From contig DOCA01000090.1 of assembly GCA_003503995.1 (NCBI GenBank), forward strand, positions 1 to 38,121: a stretch of DNA of 38,121 nt, written 5' to 3'. Of the stretch, positions 1-6,380 are shown one piece after another. Position 1 is the stretch's first letter, and each line of letters begins with the position of its first letter. The position numbers and the translations under genes are program-made. The DNA is from Holosporales bacterium (GTDB lineage Bacteria > Pseudomonadota > Alphaproteobacteria > Caedimonadales > UBA9215). The notes beneath the pieces are model-generated. The model was not told the DNA's origin and did not search any database. It saw only the letters and a program-made list of their open reading frames with translations.

Positions 1-1
1 T

Positions 2-661
2 GGTGATCCACGGGTTGAATCTTTTTTTTCCCCCAAGACCAATGAGAGAGAGGAATTTTATAATTCTAAAAAAATGCTAGAAATTTGGAACCAACTCGTT
101 CCTGAGAAATTCATCAGCGGAGCCAATAGCTATCTTTCAAAGCAACTGGAAGCAGCCCTTAGGGATCAGCTAGATGAGGATTTATCTTCTTGGAAATCTG
201 TCTGTGAGAATTTCAGTTCTTCGAAGTTTCTTATGGGGGAAGTGGATTCAATCCGCGTTAAGCCTGATTTAAGCTGGCTTGTTGACCCCAAGGAGCCACG
301 GGTTTCTCGTGTTTACCAAAAACAACATTACACTTTTGATGACCGTAGGGTGGAAGCAAAACCAGTTGATTTTGAGGCTGCTGAACAAATCATTGAGTCT
401 TTAGACGAACCAAAGGTTTCAAAGGATGTCCGTTTATTTATTTTTCAGACTAATCCAGGATTTTATAAAAGCTACGTTGAAACCGCCACCGTTCTTAAAA
501 GCGGGGAAGAGCTTTATATTATCGCCCCCAGTAGTTTAGCGCGGGATAAAATTCAAGAGCAATGTTATAACGCCTTGGATGATTTTCTGAAACATAACTA
601 TCAACTTGGTTTAGTGATACAAGCTAAGGAGAAGGAGGCTTCCCATGCCCTCAAAGAATAG
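2..661 (+). CDS. C-terminal part of a replication-initiator-like protein with a DnaA-N-type domain (5' end outside window)
   Basis: The frame is open from base 2 with no stop before the ATG at 74, so the gene most likely enters from outside the window and only its last ~219 codons are visible. Two regions stand out. The first (SSWKSVCENFSSSKFLMGE, then a WLVDP segment) resembles the tail of RepO-type helix-turn-helix replication proteins (W..vc..fa.S.FL.G). The second (around FYKSYVETATVL to YIIAPSSLARDKIQEQCYNAL) has the pattern of the DnaA N-terminal domain, which in DnaA mediates self-association and helicase loading. Such proteins occur on alphaproteobacterial plasmids and integrative elements. 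A replication or copy-number role is inferred. An internal start at ATG 74 cannot be excluded, but the residues before it look coding. A stem-loop follows the stop. Confidence 0.6.
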   Translation, partial: GDPRVESFFSPKTNEREEFYNSKKMLEIWNQLVPEKFISGANSYLSKQLEAALRDQLDEDLSSWKSVCENFSSSKFLMGEVDSIRVKPDLSWLVDPKEPRVSRVYQKQHYTFDDRRVEAKPVDFEAAEQIIESLDEPKVSKDVRLFIFQTNPGFYKSYVETATVLKSGEELYIIAPSSLARDKIQEQCYNALDDFLKHNYQLGLVIQAKEKEASHALKE

Positions 662-676
662 ATTTAATGAAAGAAG

Positions 677-698
677 AATGTTTCATTTTGGAAACATT
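677..698 (+). other. stem-loop just after the replication-type gene
   Basis: Perfect 8-base arms AATGTTTC and GAAACATT (677-684 and 691-698) enclose a 6-base loop, 15 bases after the stop at 661. There is no long T-run after it, so a strong intrinsic terminator is not shown. It could be a weak terminator or a 3'-end processing structure. Confidence 0.4.
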
Positions 699-737
699 AA
701 TAAGTATTTTGCCATACTGACAATTTAATTTAAATGA

Positions 738-766
738 TTGACAAAATAAGGTTTATTTGTTATGTT
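738..766 (+). promoter_or_regulatory. probable promoter of the accessory/tra operon
   Basis: TTGACA at 738-743 is a perfect -35 box. A 17-base spacer leads to TATGTT at 761-766 as the -10. It is the best promoter-like sequence upstream of the long plus-strand operon starting at 1131 and would give a leader of about 350 bases. The stretch is very A+T-rich, so alternative -10 boxes nearby (e.g. TATAAT at 771-776) are possible. Confidence 0.45.
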
Positions 767-919
767 TTACTATAATTAAAAAGAGCGCGGCTTCGCAAGT
801 CAGTCAGAAAAAACAGAGAAATCCCCAACGGATTTTAAAAGTTTTGACCAAGGCTTAAGATGCATTGTTATAAAAATGGAATAAGAGATGATGAAATTTT
901 AAATTAAGAAATAATGAGT

Positions 920-962
920 AGATCAGCAAGGTGTTTTGTCTACCAAAACACCTTGCTGATCT
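920..962 (+). other. perfect 19-bp stem, 5-base loop hairpin
   Basis: Arms at 920-938 (AGATCAGCAAGGTGTTTTG) and 944-962 are exact reverse complements around the loop TCTAC. This is among the strongest inverted repeats in the window. No U-tract follows (next bases GGACAAACG), so it is not a standard intrinsic terminator. It could be an attenuator, an sRNA stem, a protein-binding palindrome or a single-strand origin. Confidence 0.75.
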
Positions 963-1090
963 GGACAAACGATAAACGTTCTAGCCGCCCCATTCGGTTG
1001 ATGCAAAACGGAGCAGATATGGATATTATATCACATGTTATAGACCCAATTTCAAGGAAAATCGCAACAGCACCTTTGTGTTGCCGTCAG

Positions 1091-1127
1091 TTTTCCCTCC
1101 TGTTTTCTTTTTTTTCAGGAGGGAAAA
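1091..1127 (+). promoter_or_regulatory. hairpin that sequesters the ribosome binding site of the first operon gene
   Basis: Perfect 12-base arms TTTTCCCTCCTG (1091-1102) and CAGGAGGGAAAA (1116-1127) enclose a 13-base pyrimidine loop. The right arm contains the whole Shine-Dalgarno sequence AGGAGGG (1117-1123) for the ATG at 1131. As RNA, the site would be paired when folded. Translational control of the first gene, and of the overlapping genes after it, is inferred from this geometry. Confidence 0.6.
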
Positions 1128-1130
1128 ACC

Positions 1131-1493
1131 ATGCCTAATCTTTTGATTTCTGTTTTGAGAATAATTCGCCCTAAGGAATACACCGCAATTGTTCTTTCCT
1201 TGTTGGGCATTGCTCTCCTTTCAAGTGTGAACGCTTCCAGCCTTAATGCTGACCTCTTTGAAGGGTCTCAAAATAAAACATCTTTCAGCCTTCTTTCATC
1301 CTGCTCCGTTGAGGCTAATGCCCAAGAGAGCTTAACAAGTTTTGACGTTCAATCTACGCGACGTCAAAAATACAGCCACTCTTTTTATTCCTGTTTTGAG
1401 AGTGGCTGTCTGCTTCCCGGTAACTTGATCACAACATTTTCTTTGGGCCAATCGTCTAAGGCGAATGTTGTGGATTTGGGAGACAAGTGGTGA
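1131..1493 (+). CDS. small secreted or membrane-anchored protein of unknown function
   Basis: A 120-residue product. It has a strong ribosome site (AGGAGGG, 8 bases before ATG) and its stop overlaps the start of the next gene, which supports translation. Residues ~18-36 (IVLSLLGIALLSSVNA region) form a hydrophobic signal-peptide-like segment; the rest is Ser-rich with four Cys. I do not recognise a family. The second half of the coding sequence consists largely of three consecutive perfect inverted repeats (1340-1472), so composition and perhaps even coding status are unusual. It may serve mainly as a regulatory leader gene. Confidence 0.5.
   Translation: MPNLLISVLRIIRPKEYTAIVLSLLGIALLSSVNASSLNADLFEGSQNKTSFSLLSSCSVEANAQESLTSFDVQSTRRQKYSHSFYSCFESGCLLPGNLITTFSLGQSSKANVVDLGDKW
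1340..1472 (+). repeat. three consecutive inverted repeats inside the leader gene
   Basis: Repeat A: TTTTGACGT (1340-1348) with ACGTCAAAA (1361-1369). Repeat B: ACAGCCACTCT (1372-1382) with AGAGTGGCTGT (1399-1409). Repeat C: CACAACATT (1430-1438) with AATGTTGTG (1464-1472). All arms are perfect, the stems are unrelated to each other, and repeats A and B are only 2 bases apart. The last hairpin ends 15 bases before the start codon of the TraC-like gene. Confidence 0.7.
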
Positions 1494-3103
1494 AACGAGA
1501 ACATTTACAGCTGATACCAAAAGTAGAAGTAGATGAAGATCCTTTGTCCTTTCTTAGGAATCACAATGCTCATCTTTATATTCCCTCTGATATTTATGAC
1601 GCTCTGATCTGTGTTTATCGTATTTCAAGACATGATAATCCCCTTGTTAACTGGAAGAAGATGAAAAAGCACATGTTTAATCATCATCTTGTTAACATTT
1701 TAAAAAGAAGCTCACTAGTTTCTTCTAATAAGGTTCGTGACCTTAAAAGAAATAGAAGGAAATACAAGCATCTGTGTTTTGGTGAAATTTCTCATCAATG
1801 GAAACTTGACCCTAAGCTTAGCTCGATTGTGAGTGAGATTATCTACTCTTTTATTTATAAGGATCCGTTCTTTTTCAAAAGAAACCCTAATCTCCTCCGC
1901 AAGGAAAAACATCTTAAAAAGATGGACAAAATCAATAAGAGACTTGCGAATACCCCCGCTCAAGAGAGCGATAAAAAGAACACTACTGTTTTGTGGAATC
2001 CGTTTAAAGGAACTTATATAAAGCCTTACGTTCCCAAGGCAGCTGACGGAAATAACAATTTCTTTATTCTTGGTGAAAATAACGCGGGAAAACATTTCCT
2101 CTGCACCGAAATCATAAAGGACGTTTTGGCCGAGGGTGGCAATGTTCTCGTCTTTGACGATTCAGATAATTATAAAAACCTTTGTGAGTCCGTTGGCGGG
2201 CAATATATCACGGAGGGTAACCTTTCTTTAATAGGCATAGACTTTTTTAAGGTTCTCCCTGAAAAAGGCGTAGAAAATTCTGATCAGTATTACTCACTCT
2301 TTGAAATGTTCTCAACTTTACTTATTTTAATGGCCAGTGATGATCATGCGTTTTGTGATTCTGCCCACAACATGGTCGAATTGGCTTTAGTTTCTGCGTG
2401 GGAGCAAAAAGGACAAGAGGCAAACCTTCTCGATGTCATAAAACATCTTGATCAACAAGAGAATGAGACTGCCTCTAAAATAGCGTTAGGTCTTACTAAA
2501 TTTGATAAACGTTATAATAATTTCTTCAACAAATCCCCACAGAGTCTTTTTGAGAAAAAATTGACGGTTGTGAATTTCAAGGGACTTGATGACCCTTTGC
2601 TTCATACGGTCATAACATCTCTTTTGGTGGGAGTTTCACATCATCAAAAAGAGGGAAAGTGTTCAAAGCCTTTTTTGGTTCTATTTGAAGACACCCGCCT
2701 TCCTGATCCTTGCCCGCTTTTTGAAAGAGTGATTATTAACTTTTCTCGAACTGCACGCTTACAACGTATTTCCTTGGGCAAAGTCTCTAGTCTTCTAGAA
2801 AACATTACTGACTTAGACACAGGAGCGCATTCAATAAATCCTAATTCGCCTTACAGTTGGGCTCATTATTCCAGCCGTTTTGATATGGCTTTTTGGCGGA
2901 ACTCAAGCTGGCATGTTTTTTTCGAGGGAGGATATAGCGGTATGGGTTTTATCGAAAAGGCTCGGAGCCTCTTTTCAAAGGAAGATGTAAAAAAATTACA
3001 TCTTCTTTCGGGACCTAAATCAATTGCCATAAGAGGCCAGATTCAAGACCTCAAAATATACACACTTAAACTTAAAGGAGAAGATTATGCAGCCGCTGCT
3101 TAA
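1487..3103 (+). CDS. TraC/VirB4-like motor paralogue with altered Walker A and Walker B motifs
   Basis: A 538-residue product starting at GTG 1487 (or GTG 1490), overlapping the previous stop, with GGGAG upstream. From residue ~168 it follows the motor half of the TraC encoded at 7864-10437: WNPFKG against WSPFDG, then NFFILGENNAGKH against NFCITGKSGSGKS, then LCTEII/LCNEII, and near the end FWRNSSWHV against VWENSSWKV. The P-loop (residues 196-203) ends in Lys-His rather than Lys-Ser/Thr, and the Walker B segment FLVLFEDTR (396-404) lacks the Asp-Glu pair of TraC (LILIDEAK). The first ~165 residues do not resemble TraC and are basic. ATP hydrolysis is therefore doubtful. A regulatory or structural partner of TraC, or a diverging duplicate, is inferred. 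The frame is intact across 538 codons, which argues against simple decay. Confidence 0.75.
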   Translation: MVKREHLQLIPKVEVDEDPLSFLRNHNAHLYIPSDIYDALICVYRISRHDNPLVNWKKMKKHMFNHHLVNILKRSSLVSSNKVRDLKRNRRKYKHLCFGEISHQWKLDPKLSSIVSEIIYSFIYKDPFFFKRNPNLLRKEKHLKKMDKINKRLANTPAQESDKKNTTVLWNPFKGTYIKPYVPKAADGNNNFFILGENNAGKHFLCTEIIKDVLAEGGNVLVFDDSDNYKNLCESVGGQYITEGNLSLIGIDFFKVLPEKGVENSDQYYSLFEMFSTLLILMASDDHAFCDSAHNMVELALVSAWEQKGQEANLLDVIKHLDQQENETASKIALGLTKFDKRYNNFFNKSPQSLFEKKLTVVNFKGLDDPLLHTVITSLLVGVSHHQKEGKCSKPFLVLFEDTRLPDPCPLFERVIINFSRTARLQRISLGKVSSLLENITDLDTGAHSINPNSPYSWAHYSSRFDMAFWRNSSWHVFFEGGYSGMGFIEKARSLFSKEDVKKLHLLSGPKSIAIRGQIQDLKIYTLKLKGEDYAAAA

Positions 3104-3551
3104 CGCGAACATCACACAGCCAGATCATTACGTTAAAGGGCGTTCTATAGAGCCTTTGGATGTTATTGAATCTTGGAAGCTCATGCACCATGTGGCTTGT
3201 GCCTTGAAGTATATTTGTAGAGCTGGTCACAAAGATTGCGAAAGGACCGATCTTGAAAAAGCAAATTTTTATTTAGACCGATTTCTACGCATTGGCACGT
3301 CAGCAAGATCTGACTGTTATATGAACAAAAGGAACATCTCCGTTGAGAAAGTAGCCCAAGATTGGCGGCTTAATACGAGCCTTGAGTTGGCAATTATGCA
3401 TATCCATTCAGCGACCCGCTCGACATCCCCTTTTTACATCGAAGAGGCTAAAAAGGCTATCAACATTAGGCTAAAGCAACTCAAGATTATTACTCAACAG
3501 AATGCCGCTAATGAAAACTCTAAATCCTTAGCGAAAGGAAAAAAGAAATGA
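3087..3551 (+). CDS. DUF3310 family protein
   Basis: A 154-residue product starting at ATG 3087 with AAAGGAG before it, overlapping the stop of the TraC-like gene by 17 bases. The N-terminal half carries the DUF3310 signature: QPDHYVKG, then IEPLDVIESW, ACALKYICRAGHK and DLEKANFYLDRF (residues ~11-70). This family is usually phage- or element-encoded, sometimes annotated SaV-like, with no settled biochemical role. The C-terminal half contains a second helical segment of similar spacing (ELAIMHIHSA, then EEAKKAINIRLKQL). Finding it in a tra operon is unusual. Family call good; function unknown. Confidence 0.75.
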   Translation: MQPLLNANITQPDHYVKGRSIEPLDVIESWKLMHHVACALKYICRAGHKDCERTDLEKANFYLDRFLRIGTSARSDCYMNKRNISVEKVAQDWRLNTSLELAIMHIHSATRSTSPFYIEEAKKAINIRLKQLKIITQQNAANENSKSLAKGKKK

Positions 3552-3913
3552 AACAGAAGCTAACTCTAAAAAGAATCCTCTCCTTGAGTCTTATCCTTGG
3601 CACACCCACAGTTTGTCATGCATCGGCAGATCTGGGACATGAAGTCTTGAGTAATCAGGAGTCAACTCTCTCCCAAGAAGAGGCAGAAATGCAAGCAGAA
3701 AGGGAGGTCGGCCGACTCTGGCTTATAGCAATGCCTCATTTGACTTCTGCAGAAAAGAACGTTGTAACGCAATATCTTCAAGTAGGAATTCAGCGAGATT
3801 ATGAAAAATCACAGCAAGTTGTTGAAAAAATTAATGCAACGAATTTAAACCCTTCCCAACACACTCAACAAATTCTGGACAGTATTGTCAAAGATATAAA
3901 GGAAACAAAATAA
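3548..3913 (+). CDS. small exported protein, unknown function
   Basis: A 121-residue product; its ATG overlaps the previous stop (ATGA) and its own stop overlaps the next start. Residues 1-25 form a classical signal peptide: basic KLTLKR, hydrophobic ILSLSLILG, and a cleavage-type end VCHASA. The mature part is helical and charged with no family I recognise. The signal peptide closely resembles that of the next gene (SLSLILG..TVC.AS), suggesting duplication of the export signal. Position suggests a periplasmic helper of the transfer system; this is inference. Confidence 0.65.
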   Translation: MKQKLTLKRILSLSLILGTPTVCHASADLGHEVLSNQESTLSQEEAEMQAEREVGRLWLIAMPHLTSAEKNVVTQYLQVGIQRDYEKSQQVVEKINATNLNPSQHTQQILDSIVKDIKETK

Positions 3914-4557
3914 TGAAAAATAACCTAATAAAAAAGAGTGCAATTTCTCTGAGCCTTATACTTGGCATTTTCACAGTGTGTAATGCTTCGGAAACATCTG
4001 AGGTAAAAGTCACCGCCGTTTTGAAACATGGTCTTGGTGCCTCAACGTCTCCAACTTCAAAGGACAATCCTCGTCCAATTTTGATGCACCTTAATAATTC
4101 TGAAAACATTCCCCTTGAGTGGCAATCTGATTTGAAGAATGCGGCGATGTTAGGAAAGTGCCACGGGGACTTGTCTTCGGAGAAAGTAATTTGCCGTATC
4201 CATGCTCTCACTATTGTGAAAAGCGATGGAAGTATCCTTGAGAGGGAGGTTGACGCTTGGATTGTTGATGAGGATGGCTTACTCGGTCTTCGTGGAAAAG
4301 TTTTTGATCGGGCGAAAAAAGAAAGAAAGGCTTTCCTTGAGGTTATGGATGCCATCAAGGAAAGGAATTTAGGAACGGAGTTTTCAAAAGAAGAGTCTAG
4401 TGCACGAGCGAAGGTTTTCGATTACTGCAAGCAGTATGTGGAATTATTGAGTCCTGTGGTCTCTATTGACGCGGGACAGGTTGTGAACGTTGTTTTTAAG
4501 AACGTCTCAGACTTAGATCCTACTAAAGAACAAAATGAGAAGACTAATGTCCAGTAA
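3913..4557 (+). CDS. signal-peptide-bearing paralogue of the TraB C-terminal (VirB10-like) domain
   Basis: A 214-residue product. After a signal peptide (ISLSLILGIFTVCNAS, ending near residue 26) the sequence aligns with the C-terminal half of the TraB encoded at 6381-7631: NPRPILMHL with NPQPIMMRL, GKCHGDLSSEKVICRIH with GSCYGDLSSERAVCRIH, GLRGKV with GLRGKV, and near the end VVNVVFKN with VVDVVFKK. TraB's inner-membrane helix, coiled coil and proline-rich linker are absent. Known: TraB/VirB10 spans from inner membrane to the outer-membrane core. Inferred: this is a free periplasmic form that could enter or modulate the core ring. A weak RBS (AAGGAAA) precedes ATG 3913. Confidence 0.8.
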   Translation: MKNNLIKKSAISLSLILGIFTVCNASETSEVKVTAVLKHGLGASTSPTSKDNPRPILMHLNNSENIPLEWQSDLKNAAMLGKCHGDLSSEKVICRIHALTIVKSDGSILEREVDAWIVDEDGLLGLRGKVFDRAKKERKAFLEVMDAIKERNLGTEFSKEESSARAKVFDYCKQYVELLSPVVSIDAGQVVNVVFKNVSDLDPTKEQNEKTNVQ

Positions 4558-4840
4558 GCACCGCATTGGTTTTAATTTAGACCGTCCTACAAAAATTATG
4601 GGGCTCACGAAGGATGAGTTTGCTTTGCTGATTTTTGGTCTGGCATGCTTTATGTTTTCGCCAAACAAAACTCTTGGTCTTTGCCTTATCGGAATTTGTG
4701 TTGTGTTGCTTGTCGTTGTGAAACGTCTCAAGAAACAAATTGGCGGTTTCAACATTAAGTCCTTTTTATGGTGGTATTTCGGTTTTGAAGGAGGAAATCC
4801 GACATTACCTCCTTCTCATATAAGGAAATGGAATAAATGA
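4547..4840 (+). CDS. traL: TraL, F-type T4SS assembly protein
   Basis: A small inner-membrane protein needed for F-type pilus assembly (VirB3-like role). It shows the TraL pattern: a short basic N-terminus, DRPTKIMGLTKDEF, a hydrophobic stretch LLIFGLACFMFSP, then LGLCLIGICVVLLVVV followed by a basic segment. I prefer ATG 4547 (97 residues, SSKHRIGFNLDRP) over ATG 4535 because it fits family length better; both lie inside the end of the preceding gene. First canonical gene of the tra block, directly followed by traE with an ATGA overlap. Confidence 0.8.
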   Translation: MSSKHRIGFNLDRPTKIMGLTKDEFALLIFGLACFMFSPNKTLGLCLIGICVVLLVVVKRLKKQIGGFNIKSFLWWYFGFEGGNPTLPPSHIRKWNK

Positions 4841-5400
4841 ACATTGATATTAAAAAAAACGTAGCCATTAAATTGCTCCAACAACGTAACTTTTCATATG
4901 TGGTTGTGGTGTTTTTAATGATGGTATGCAGTGTTTTGCTGGTCAGAGTTTTGAATGTCAGCGAGCGTTTGGTTATTGTTCCGTCTTTAAGTGATCCTGA
5001 TAAACGCTATCAAATTGATGGCAGCTTTATCGATGATAGCTATTTCAAGGACTGGGCGGCAAACCTTTTAGGGGATCTATATACCGCCAATCCTAAAACA
5101 GTTCTTCAAAAGAATAAGAGCTTTCTGCATTGGTCTATTAGCACATCTACCCTGAGCAAAGATCTTGAACAGTCAGCGAAAGCTTTGAAGAAAGATCAGA
5201 TAAGCACAGCCTTTTATCCTGAGACTTTTAAAATCTCACGTCAAACAAAAGAAATCTACGTAACGGGGATGTTCCTTACCTTTTTTGGTCGTTCTCAAAA
5301 GCCGGTTACCAGTCAAAAGACATTTATTTTAGGGTGGCAGATTGTCCATGGTGGCTCTGTTGCCATCCGTTCATTGAAGGAGTTAAAAAATGAAAAGTAA
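4837..5400 (+). CDS. traE: TraE, F-type T4SS channel protein
   Basis: A 187-residue product, about the length of F TraE. One N-terminal membrane helix (residues ~20-40, YVVVVFLMMVCSVLLVRVL) is followed by a periplasmic domain with the TraE hallmarks: ERLVIVPS, a YFKDWAANLLGDLYTANP region, and FYPE. It is the VirB8-type bitopic inner-membrane subunit. Start overlaps the traL stop; its 3' end overlaps traK by 11 bases, indicating coupled translation. Confidence 0.88.
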   Translation: MNIDIKKNVAIKLLQQRNFSYVVVVFLMMVCSVLLVRVLNVSERLVIVPSLSDPDKRYQIDGSFIDDSYFKDWAANLLGDLYTANPKTVLQKNKSFLHWSISTSTLSKDLEQSAKALKKDQISTAFYPETFKISRQTKEIYVTGMFLTFFGRSQKPVTSQKTFILGWQIVHGGSVAIRSLKELKNEK

Positions 5401-6067
5401 TAGCATTCTTAAAACGGCACTTTGTATAAGCCTTGCCCTTGGGGTTTCTCCCTCTTATGGAGCTACGGAAATCAAATCCGATAAGGTGATGCATTTCACA
5501 ATCAGCAATACAGGCCTGACGCGCATTGCGATCGAGGATGAGAGTATTAAATACTTTTTCACCTATCCCGCCACTGTTTCTGAAAGCTTGAATTTGCATG
5601 CGTCTGGAAATCTCTTTGTGGCAACGGCTGGATTGGTCGAGCCCATATTTTTGACGGTGATCTCGAGCAATGGAACAACGCAAGATATGAAGCTGACCTT
5701 TGCTAACAAAACCCCTCAACCTCTTCTCTTGAAAGTGAAAGAGGAAAATATAGCCTCGAGAGAGGAAATTGAGAGATGGATGACTGTTGCTTTAACAGGA
5801 GAGGCTCCACGTCATTTTAAAAGAGAAAGTCCTATAAAAAATAAAATTACAACGTCAAAAACGGTTGCCCATGAATTTGAGCGGTTTTCCAATGGCGTTT
5901 ATTCCCTTTCCCTTTGGCAAATTACGTCCAAGGCGGATAAGCCTGTTCCTTTAACAGCCGATTTATATATCGACAGTACGGAAGCAGGAAAAGTAAGTGA
6001 GAGTACGTTGGTTCCCTATGGAACAGCGCAACTCGTGATTATTTCAAAAAATAAGGAGATTAAATAA
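5390..6067 (+). CDS. traK: TraK, periplasmic secretin-like core protein
   Basis: A 225-residue product with a signal peptide (ILKTALCISLALG..PSYGA, cleaved near residue 25). The mature part resembles TraK: FTISNTGLTRIAIEDE, then a SGNLFV and LTVISSNGTTQDMKLTF region, all typical of the VirB9-like N-domain. In F-type systems TraK sits in the outer-membrane core with TraV and TraB. Order E-K-pilin-B-V supports the call (pilin moved relative to F, where traA precedes traL). GAAGGAGTT upstream of ATG 5390 provides the ribosome site. Confidence 0.85.
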   Translation: MKSNSILKTALCISLALGVSPSYGATEIKSDKVMHFTISNTGLTRIAIEDESIKYFFTYPATVSESLNLHASGNLFVATAGLVEPIFLTVISSNGTTQDMKLTFANKTPQPLLLKVKEENIASREEIERWMTVALTGEAPRHFKRESPIKNKITTSKTVAHEFERFSNGVYSLSLWQITSKADKPVPLTADLYIDSTEAGKVSESTLVPYGTAQLVIISKNKEIK

Positions 6068-6372
6068 TGAAACAAAAAATAATGGATCACTTTAAGGGGT
6101 CTTGGAAGACCTATGCCGGTCTTGCTGCTTTTAGCGTTTTATCAACAAAAGTAGATGCAACAGCCATTGAAAGAATGGGAACGGCGACTAACGGGCTTTC
6201 CGGTCTTATCAAGGGAACTCTTGGTGAAACGGTTTTGTTTGTCAGTAGTATTGGTGGTGCTGTGGGGGCCTTCATGAAGGGTAATATGTGGCTTGCTGTC
6301 GGTATCTTCTTAGTTGGTATGTTGTTCTCTTGGCATCTTGAGAATATTTCCGCCATGTTCCCAGGAGTGTAA
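6067..6372 (+). CDS. TraA/VirB2-like pilin precursor
   Basis: A 101-residue product with AAGGAG upstream; the start overlaps the traK stop by one base. A leader with AGLAAFSVLSTKVDATA (cleavage likely near residue 33) is followed by a short mature region with two hydrophobic segments, TVLFVSSIGGAVGAFMKG and WLAVGIFLVGMLFSW. This two-helix arrangement is the architecture of VirB2/TraA pilins. Sequence identity to F pilin is not apparent by eye; the call rests on size, topology and position between traK and traB. No traQ or traX maturation gene is visible in the window. Confidence 0.65.
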   Translation: MKQKIMDHFKGSWKTYAGLAAFSVLSTKVDATAIERMGTATNGLSGLIKGTLGETVLFVSSIGGAVGAFMKGNMWLAVGIFLVGMLFSWHLENISAMFPGV

Positions 6373-6380
6373 TTAAGCCC

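Larger units (their letters stand above)
767..1130 (+). other. long leader without a convincing gene, containing two strong hairpins
   Basis: No convincing gene lies here. A 74-codon frame (914-1138) runs through both hairpins and has no good ribosome site or recognisable product. The region contains the hairpins at 920-962 and 1091-1127, described separately. It is likely the untranslated leader of the operon beginning at 1131, or it may encode a small RNA. Confidence 0.4.

Noticed and set aside
914..1138. 74-codon plus-strand frame in the leader
   Set aside because: It runs through both arms of two perfect hairpins, lacks a good ribosome site, and has no recognisable product.
1487..3103. 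TraC-like gene as a simple pseudogene fragment of traC
   Set aside because: The frame is long and intact, its N-terminal region differs from TraC, and it is joined to neighbours by start/stop overlaps, so decay alone does not explain it.
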